Source of the DNA: Ctenosaura bakeri
Lineage: Eukaryota; Chordata; Lepidosauria; Squamata; Iguanidae
Assembly: GCA_948474755.1 (NCBI GenBank)
Contig: CAOLHI010003114.1
Location: forward strand, 62,001 to 126,000
DNA: 64,000 nt
Reading direction: 5' to 3'
Within the stretch, counting starts at the first letter, position 1, and each line of letters starts with the position of its first letter. Of the stretch, positions 56,705-64,000 are shown piece after piece. The notes under the pieces were generated by a model. The model had not been told where the DNA came from, did not search any database, and saw only the letters and a program-made list of their open reading frames with translations. A program made the position numbers and the translations under genes.

Positions 56705-58598
56705 TGAAGTGGAGTGTTGATGCTAAGTCTGCCTGTTTGGATTTTACTGTTGGTCAAGAATTGGACACGCAGGCAGCCAGGAGGTGATAAATGTACCTCA
56801 AAACAGATACAGATCAACTGACAACTGAGAAAGCACCCTCAGTTCTTCAATCTGAATTAAAAACATAGGGATGGGGAGCCATGCCTGTTTTAGCAGCCCT
56901 TCATCAGATGCACAAAGCATAATCTTAGACATTTGGAGATGTATATGTATGGCATACGTGGTTGTGCATCAAAGCACAATTGGATGCAGAAATTATATTA
57001 TAAACACTGATTTTGTATGATGACTCTTCCATTTTGCAGCACTTCTCTAAGTGCTAATCTAATAATGGTTGAAGCCTAAAGGTGATTGCCTTCCCTAAAT
57101 CAAAACAGTTATTATGCCTCCTAAAAATATCCATGATGTTTTCTCTAGTGTCTAGCTGAAGTTCTGACTCTGTCTTGGTTATTTTGTCGTGAGTGAAATA
57201 AACAAAAGAATTTATATAGCAACACAGAAATGATAAAAGCCCTGGCTAATGTGCAATCTATTTCTTTCTCTGTTCTTCACATCCCAAAGCCACACACATC
57301 CCTTCCATTTAATTTCAGAAAGTTTTTTTTTAATATAGATGTATCAATAAGTTCATACATTTGCCACATTTGTTCCCATTAAGTGATAACATTAAAGCCA
57401 ATTAGTGCATTACTTAATGTGGTGTGAAATGATTAGCATATGGAAAGTCTATTAACAAGATAAAATTTGCAGTAGTGCCTTAAAGGTGAATTGTGACCAT
57501 AATCTTTTTTACAAAAATGAGAAATCAAATATGCCACATTATTCCCAGAGTTCAGGAGTGCTAAATCTGGAGACTATCAGAATGGCACCCATAATGTAAA
57601 ACCAATTAAGTTTAATGAGCAGAACAGTTTGTGCAATTTTGTGAACAAAAGGGATCTAGCCCTTCTTCATCTTACTATCCATATCATACCCCACCACTTT
57701 TTACCAATCTTGTTTTAGGCTCTTCCAAACTCCCATAACATCTCCCTTTCAAGCTCCTTGGCTTTCCTGGGAGAAGGAGGCAATGTGCTGTTTTGTTTTC
57801 CTGGCAATAACTGACATGGAGGTAAACTCCGTAGTAGTGGAAATTTTAATGGGTTGCATTCCATTTAAAGCTACAGAAAACAATTTTGCAATCATCCGAA
57901 ACTAGGGTTCAATGCCATATCATAACTTTTTAAGACTGAGATTTAACAGATTGTAAACTGCAAAATGCTGATTGTAAAATTATGTACCTGTGATAGGACA
58001 GTGTCAGTAATGTCTTTATCAGAAAATTCAATTTATGCTGTCCCCGTTCTGTAAGATATTGGAGCTAAAGCCAGCATTTTGTTGTTGTTGTTGTTTTTCA
58101 TCCTTTTACTTCTAAGTAGCTTTTCAGTGCCTCAGGGCAACCTGCCCCAACCTGGTGCTTTTTTTTTCTTTCCAATTTCAGTTCTCTCCCCCTTTCAGAC
58201 TTCCCCTTTTCTAGAAAAAAAGGATGAATTGTCTTTCCTTAAATAAAAGCTTCCAGGAGTGACAATTTAGCTTTTAAATAGTTTGGATGCCCTCCCCTGC
58301 GCTATTCAGTGTTTAAAAAAATGCCAATTTTTCAAGCCAAAAGGGGACTTCTGCTACTGTTTTTTCACCCTTTTTGGGGATGGCATTGGGGCAATTCATA
58401 CAGGCCTTGGATGAGTATGGGACAGAAGAAACTTAAGTTGTCCAAGTGCCACAAAATTTTCTCTGAAAGTATCAGTTTGCTAAGCAACATAATGTCTCTT
58501 CTCAGCTTCAAGGATTCCTTCTCTGAGAAACCATGTGAGATACAAAAGGCAAGGACATTGAGGTTCATTAATTTCTTCATATGTTTTAGAAACAAATA
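55691..58598. other. Unannotated intron with an LTR-like block and a candidate enhancer
   Basis: No gene. At 56040-56260 GATTGG, TTTATATAG and GATAAACTATTAAAC occur in the order seen in LTRs, without clear ends. A GA-rich microsatellite is at 56661-56701. At 57370-57445 homeodomain-type cores cluster. Confidence 0.4.
56661..56701. repeat. (GA)n microsatellite
   Basis: About 20 GA units with G interruptions. Confidence 0.9.
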
Positions 58599-59059
58599 CA
58601 ATCTTCCCTCCACATTCACTAGGGATGGGAGTACAGGTGTTATCACAGTTATGATATGTCGGGTGAGAGTACTAGATATCCTTTTGATATCAAATAATTT
58701 GGCCTTTGCTTGACCTTTCTCTGCCACCCTACTCCATGTGTTTGCAGAGGCCTCCTGGACGAGCACGTATGGGCGTGGCCGTTAATGGTTGTACATTCCA
58801 AGACCCCATTCAGGCAAGCAACTTAAGCCTCTCCATTGCTTTAGGGAAAAAACCTCCCTGCAAACCAGTTCTGCTGGGCTCGGATCTGCACAAAGCCACG
58901 CAGCCAAGAGCCAAGCCGTTCCTTTGTATCGGGCTATTAACGAACTGTCCTCACTATTGTCTTAAGAGCTAAACCAATCATGCAGAACTTGATCTTTTCC
59001 AACTCCAAATGTCCTTTGTTCTCACCGAGCATGACATAGCCTGTAGGTAAAATCCACCC

Positions 59060-59067
59060 TATATAAG
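59060..59067 (+). promoter_or_regulatory. LTR TATA box
   Basis: TATATAAG in the expected place of a retroviral LTR, with a pyrimidine-rich CTTTTGGGACC stretch about 25-30 bp downstream as the likely start. Confidence 0.7.
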
Positions 59068-59294
59068 GTCCCCACTTTTGGGACCTCTTCGGACTACTTT
59101 GGACTTCCATCCCGCATTGCTGCCAATAGTCTGAAGGAACTCCCCTCAGTGAGCCCTGCTGAGCTTTCTTCCCGGGAACCCCGCTCCTCTCCAGGACTAC
59201 GAGACCAGGTGTCGTATTGCCTTTCCCGAAAAACTCTCCGTTTCTATTTCTCAGTCAGTTAGTCTATGTCTTGTCTTGTGTGTTTCTTGTCTTT

Positions 59295-59300
59295 AATAAA
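59295..59300 (+). terminator. LTR polyadenylation signal
   Basis: AATAAA 228 bp after the TATA box, followed by a T/G-rich stretch. This is the usual R-region order of an LTR. Confidence 0.7.
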
Positions 59301-59938
59301 ATATTGTTTAATACTTTGAAAACCTTGTCTAGCCACTTTCTGACCCGACGCTGTATACATAGGGTAAAAGATCCCTGCTAAAGTTACCCTGCCTCTCGTT
59401 TAGCCGAGAGAGTGCTCAAGCTAAATTCCCCCAACTTGTGTTTTTATTTGGTAATTTGGGTGCCCCTCCCGGGACCCCCAACATACAGGGTAACACAGGA
59501 CCCCTCAAAGTGAGAAAGTCACAAATATCAAAAGGTGTATGGTTGTCTGTGGGAATGTGGCCAAGGCATGGTGAAGAGAATGGGGACCCAGGGCTTAAAA
59601 CAGGTGAGAGAAAGGAGAGAGAAAGGGGGTGGGTTGGCATGATGACCCTTTACTACTTCTCTCTCATCCATTTCCTCCTTTGGGTGTAGGAAGCATCAGG
59701 TGAAGGTTTATGGTGCTGAGAATTCAGGCTGTGAGTCCTCTTTAGCTGGCCAGGCAGCAGCTGGTGATGGTGGAGGAGAACCAAAAGTGGGGTTTTAAAA
59801 GGCTGCACACCCTGATTAGCATCATCAAGATGAAAGGTTTCCCAGGAAAAGAAGCACCTAGGAGGACAGGAGTTGGAGAAACTCACAAGTAATCCAATTT
59901 GTGAAAGTGAAACCCACAAATATGGAGGGCCAACTGTA

Positions 59939-60622
59939 CATAGCCATGTAGAAGGCTGAACTCCTCTTAAATTTTAATATTTTTAAAATTAAATTTGTGA
60001 TGAAATATGAATCAGAAGAAAATTTTAAACTGCCTTCCTGAAGTTCAATACATTAGAAATATAAGATGATAATAGGCATTCCATATTAATTAAGATTCAC
60101 TCCTAATATCTAGACCTAAATTCAGTTGTTTGTTGTAACTGGAGTAGGTGTACTGAAGTAACTTTGTTACTCAGAATTTATATAATTTCTACTTCTCCAG
60201 TGCATCTAATCTGGTCACTCCAGGAATGCTAATCCCAGAATGCTTTCCCAGGACTATATTGATACATAATAGAGACTATATTAGGAAAATATATTGAGAA
60301 GTCTTGAAATGCATTATCAGAAAGCAAAGAACTCCCTGAAATGAGGCTATAAATTGCTTGAAAGTCATTTTCTTTACCACTTTGTTGAAAAGAACCAGTT
60401 CAAATTTCAAGAAAGAACACAATATCAGCTATCTGTTGTTGCAGGTCAATAAATGGAATTGACCTTCCAAATGCTGCACAGTAATTACATTCATTTATTT
60501 TGGCTCAGTTGACCTCCTTCTCCTCTCTTCTGTCAGCAAAGACCTTCTGGTTTAAAGAGAGTAGAAAGATATGCAATGGGCATGGTTTATTATTTTTTTT
60601 AAATGTGTAATATGTATTTTAG
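59939..60622. other. Unannotated intron
   Basis: Only a MITE scrap (TGCTAATCCCAGAATGCTTT, near 60228) is recognisable. Confidence 0.45.
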
Positions 60623-60848
60623 GAGCCTAAATACCCTAAAGCACTAGATCCTTTCTGATCTTGCAAATTAAGCAGGGCCAGCCCTGGTTAGTATTTGGAT
60701 GGGAGATCAGCAAGGAATACCAGGTGCTATAGCCTATATTTTTGGAGAAGAAAGTGGCATCCCCTCTCTGAGTGTTCCTTGCCTAAGAAATTCCTACAGA
60801 ATTCATGGCGTCACCACAAGCCAACAGGCAACTTGAACACACTGCTGC
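60623..60848 (+). mobile_element. 5S rRNA-derived SINE
   Basis: The head TCCTTTCTGATCTTGCAAAT, TAAGCAGGGCCAGCCCTGGT and TTAGTATTTGGATGGGAGAT follows 5S rRNA. The middle has GAAGAAAGTGGCATCCCCTC, the tail TTCATGGCGTCACCACAAGC then CAACTTGAACACACTGC. Third copy in the window, same orientation as 55464. Confidence 0.9.
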
Positions 60849-61427
60849 TTCTGCTAGCTGTGTCCTTTTTAAGGCTGGCAAGTTCCCAGGAGAACACACC
60901 CATAATTAACAAGAACTGGCAGAAGAAACCTACATCAGTTCCAGGGCTTACACAAAATAGTTCAAGGTTCAAAGGGAAAAAGCAGTTCTAAGCAGAGTCC
61001 AAAGATGAAGATGAATTGTCAGAAACATTAGTCCAAAAGTTTGTCTCAAAGGTCAGCAAACCATGAAACCATAGATGCCAGATAAGTTTGCACAGAAATT
61101 TTTGAGCTGTTGTCTGTAGCAATGAAATGCCCTTGGCTGAGCTAATTTATATCCAACCCAACTGACCTCACCCACTCATTATCCTATATTTAAAGTGAAG
61201 CAGGGTGTTGCCTGACCTTTTGTTCCCAGTGCTTTAATTTGTGCCACCTGACAGGCCAAAGTTCCTCTGTCTCCTCTTTCCGATCTGCAGCTCTGCCTCT
61301 ACCAGTGCTATGATAGGACTGCTAGCCTCCTCCAGATCCAACTGGAGCCTTTTATCTTGACACTCCACTTCCAGTTCTTCACCCAAGGATTAGTTAGGAC
61401 ATGGCAAGCTAAATAAGGTTGAGAGTC

Positions 61428-61486
61428 CTGAGCGCACAACTTTCTAGGTTAGACCTAGAACTGAGCGCACAACTTTCTAGGTTAGA
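61428..61486. repeat. Tandem duplication, 33-bp period
   Basis: The 26-bp segment starting CTGAGCGCACAACTTTCTAG occurs at 61428 and 61461 without change, with 7 bp between. Confidence 0.85.
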
Positions 61487-62710
61487 TTGGGGCTTGCTAA
61501 CTGGTTAGGAGTTTTGGCAGATCCTTTGTTGGGGAAACAGCACAGAATGTTTGACAGATAAACAAGAGAACACTTCACTTCTTTATGAGGGAGACAGAAG
61601 CAACCTTAGTTCTTATCCAGGCCCATAGCTATGTGAGCAGAAAATACTGGAATGGGATGGGGGTTAGGTGACATGGGGAAGAAAGTAGGACTTCTGGGTC
61701 TGAAAACGCTTCAGAGCAATATTCTGTTCCGGACACTGGAACAATTTGAAGGGAATGGCCAGGAGAAGGGGAAAACTGCCAAATGTTAGGTGGAGGAAAT
61801 TTCCTCCTCTATTCCTTCATAGTCTATTTTTTTGGGGAATTCTTAACATCCTGAATATGAAATGTGGCAAGAAAGAATGTTCAGAACATTTTTCAAAGCA
61901 ACATTGTCCATTTAAAGACACTAGTTAAATAAAGACTTTCTAAAATTGGATAGAATTTCATCTTTATGACCCAATCCCCTTTCCATTATTTTTCTCCAGC
62001 ATATTAAACATATTCTTTACTGAGTTGCATATGTAATAATTCTGGATCATAAAAGCTTTCTCACACAGTTTTGTTACTTTTTCTTGGCTGATAATCAGTA
62101 GACATCTGCCTAAAAAGGAATAGGCGGCTTCTTGTAAGAGAAATTATTTATGGTTATTGAAATAATATTAGTCTTAAATAAACTGTTCTCACATCAATGT
62201 GTGCTTGGGAGAAAGGATTCTCTGAAAGTAATCTTAGGAGAATACATTTAGAGAATGTGGCATGATGCATTGTTTTTTGAGGTACCATTTCTTTCCTAGA
62301 TGGTCTTTGTCTGAAGCTCTTGACTGAATGGGTCATCATATCTGAAAAATTAGGACGTCAATTTGTTATACCAATATTTCTGTAAAATATGTGAAAACTG
62401 AGCCAAGAGTTGTGATGTTTCAATAGTTTACCTGATAAATCAGATGGATTATTATTCAGCCAACCTGAAAAGGTGATATTGAATGCAGTAATGCTAAGGA
62501 GTTTTTTTTAAAAAAAATGATTGTATGATAAATGCAAGAACCAGTAATTTCTAATTTGAATGATGGACTGTAGAAATGTGACTATTCAATCTGAATGGTG
62601 TGTGTTAGAATGCATTTTAAAGTTTCCATGAATTGACATGAAGTTAAAGATGTGCTTGTGTGGGTGCTGATTGTCATTGTTACTTGACAGAACTTGAACA
62701 CTTGGCCATT

Positions 62711-62735
62711 CACACACACACACACACACACACAC
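62711..62735. repeat. (CA)n microsatellite
   Basis: About 12 CA units. On the other strand it gives Cys-Val repeats in open frames that are not genes. Confidence 0.9.
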
Positions 62736-63597
62736 TGTACAGGACAACTGAGAACATAACATGAAGACATTAATTGATGCAGTTCGTAATATAATCCTGA
62801 GACTTGCGTGTACATATCTGAATTTCTTTGAAGCTGCCACTGGAAGAAAATATTATTTTACTTTCTGTATCTTGAAATTGGTTTAAGAGAGTTGTGTAAT
62901 AGGTTTAATACTAGGAACTGTTGCAGCAAAGCAGAAGACAGTTTGTTGAATGCCTAGTCCTCTCCTGGACATGACCCCTTGGGTACTTCTAGATCATGGC
63001 CGCAAATCTTAATGTTTAATACAGATAAAATTCCATCTGCTTTTTCTTTTATCTGCCCACATGGTATATATAATACAGCTACAAAAGCTCTGTCTATAAA
63101 TATAGCTGGTCTTCCCTCTTAAGTCTAACCAAGGCCAGGAAGAATGAAATACTCCCTTGATGTCCCCTGGGACAAACAACTATTGTGGAATGGCTACATG
63201 CTGTAGTATAAAGACAGAGATAGACACAGCTGGTATCCTTTTTCCAATTTCTCCTGCTAGTGTAGCATCTGGTAGAGATCAGGGAGAAATTTATTTTCTT
63301 TTGCCATTGGGCTTAGGTGGCAGTTTTCAACTTAAAAAGTAAAATATATTGTTTGTCTTATGGCAGTTGACCCAAGTATAAAACTATCTCTCATTTTGTT
63401 GCTCTTTTCTAATGTATCTGGTTTAATTTTGTTTCTAGATAGATTCACAGCTTTTAGTAGGTTGTCAAATGGCCAATAAATTGAGAGTGTTTTAGTCCTT
63501 GTTGGTAAGCTTTCCAACTTCTGATTTTTAATTTCAGCTGTCTGGTTAGTAGGCTTGGAGAACAACCATTAATTGTATATCTCAACAAACTTTAACA

Positions 63598-63735
63598 CAG
63601 CGGTAGGCATCAGGCAGACTTCCAGATGTTCATGAACTGTAATTCCAAACATTCGCCACCGCTGACTCTGCTGTCTAGATCTGCTGGGCCTTATGGTCCT
63701 ACAATATCTGGGGAGCTACATGATTCCTGCCACTG
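63598..63735. mobile_element. Short hAT-like MITE with target duplication
   Basis: The termini CAGCGGTAGG and CCTGCCACTG are inverted repeats with two mismatches. The flanking octamers CTTTAACA (63590-63597) and ATTTAGCA (63736-63743) agree at 6 of 8. It is 138 bp with a TTCCAGATGTT core, the same type as the small remnants at 5963 and 13735. Confidence 0.75.
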
Positions 63736-64000
63736 ATTTAGCACCTCCCCTAACACTGAGGCTGTGTATCCATGTTGCAATGTTAGAGAAATTCAAAATG
63801 GCCTGCTCATGCTACATAAGCACCAAGTAGGAGCTCATATTGAACCAATCAATTGTGGAATGGGTGAGGGTTATATGAAAGCGCGAATAGGTCCATTGAC
63901 AGCATGTCAGAATTACCATGCATACAGTAGGCAATGATATCTTGCCTCACATTTTTGTCTCAGAAACAGATTTTCTCTGAAATGCTGCTGTAGTGGCAGT

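Larger units (their letters stand above)
58638..59483 (+). mobile_element. Solo LTR, probably of an endogenous retrovirus
   Basis: The 846-bp segment begins TGTTATCACAG and ends CCCCCAACA (TGTT/AACA inverted ends), and is flanked by TACAGG at 58632-58637 and 59484-59489, a 6-bp target duplication. A TATA box (TATATAAG, 59060-59067) and a polyadenylation signal (AATAAA, 59295-59300) lie in LTR order, giving an approximate U3 of 450 bp, R of about 220 and the remainder U5. There is no internal coding region, so the provirus was lost by recombination between its LTRs (known mechanism). A 6-bp duplication is common in class II elements, but I cannot name the family. Its promoter points the same way as NKAIN3. 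Confidence 0.85.
58599..59936 (-). mobile_element. Tigger-like MITE split by a solo LTR
   Basis: The left piece 58599-58637 (CAATCTTCCCTCCACATTC then ACTAGGGATGGGAG) and the right piece 59490-59936, ending TATGGAGGGCCAACTG, are flanked by TA (58597-58598, 59937-59938). Joined, they follow the reverse complement of the copy at 24447-24932, including ATTCACTAGG, GGACCCC, AAAGTG and GGCCAAGGCATGGTGAAGAG patches. The interrupting segment is the LTR listed next. Confidence 0.85.
60849..63590. other. Unannotated intron
   Basis: No gene. The 60870-61380 part is moderately GC-rich and may be an old retroelement I cannot name. A 33-bp-period duplication (61428-61486) and a CA microsatellite (62711-62735) are listed separately. 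Confidence 0.45.
2061..64000 (+). other. NKAIN3: NKAIN3 intron 1 (start only, runs off the window)
   Basis: It begins with the donor GTGAGTAGCC. I looked for the second exon by its expected protein pattern (SALERQxFDFLGYQWAPIL) in the translated frames and found none, so at least 61.9 kb of intron follows exon 1. This fits the known very large introns of NKAIN genes. The content is mostly AT-rich unique sequence and transposon copies, listed separately. No convincing nested protein gene was found. Confidence 0.75.

Noticed and set aside
58309..58766. Overlapping open frames of 134 and 133 codons on opposite strands
   Set aside because: They overlap each other, cross the Tigger-like left end and the start of the LTR, and show no domain.
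59443..59483. Primer-binding site right after an LTR end near 59456 (TGGGTGCCCCTCCCGGGA)
   Set aside because: It looks like a tRNA primer site at first, but it does not fit a vertebrate tRNA 3' end that I know, and the TGTT/AACA ends with the exact TACAGG duplication place the LTR end at 59483.
62582..62840. Open frames with Cys-Val repeats on the minus strand
   Set aside because: They come from the (CA)n microsatellite at 62711-62735.

Overview
This window is vertebrate nuclear DNA, most likely from a squamate reptile (lizard or snake). I infer this from the repeat mix: 5S-rRNA-headed SINEs and tRNA-headed SINEs sharing a tail, CR1 and L2-like LINEs, many non-autonomous hAT-like elements, and Tigger-like elements whose ends read CAGTTGGCCCTCC. 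Species cannot be fixed from the sequence alone. There are no prokaryotic operons and no CRISPR array.

The only host coding sequence I can support is one small exon at 2007-2060. It encodes MGCCTGRCTLIFLCTLQL, the N terminus of an NKAIN (Na+/K+-transporting ATPase beta-subunit-interacting) protein, best matching NKAIN3. It lies in a CpG island (about 900-2700) and ends at a consensus donor, GTGAGT, in phase 0. I find no second exon of the family pattern, so 2061-64000 reads as the beginning of a very long first intron. That agrees with the known large size of NKAIN genes.

Region by region: 1-2006 is the upstream flank and promoter. It holds a hairpin transposon with 59-bp perfect arms (61-206) and a GC-rich hAT-like insertion (318-693). 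From 2.7 to 10 kb the intron is AT-rich and nearly featureless. From 10 to 27 kb there are LINE remnants, one copy of an LTR-like dispersed repeat pair, palindromic MITEs, Tigger-like elements and two more hAT-like elements. From 28 to 40 kb there is a CR1 3' end, more MITEs and an inverted pair of Tigger-like elements. From 40 to 47 kb there are two GC-rich 466-bp hAT-like elements flanking a young L2-like LINE with a 728-codon open reverse transcriptase frame. From 47 to 58 kb there are SINEs and old LINE ends. At 58.6-59.9 kb a solo LTR (TG...CA ends, 6-bp target duplication) sits inside a Tigger-like element. The last 4 kb carries a SINE and a short hAT-like MITE.

Nothing here looks like a new multi-gene system. 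The most instructive structures are the layered transposons: the near-perfect hairpin next to the promoter, the LTR-in-Tigger nest, the structured GC-rich pair, and a family whose two copies share termini but not interiors. The candidate cis-regulatory blocks and the candidate short terminal exon in the intron are speculative and labelled so.
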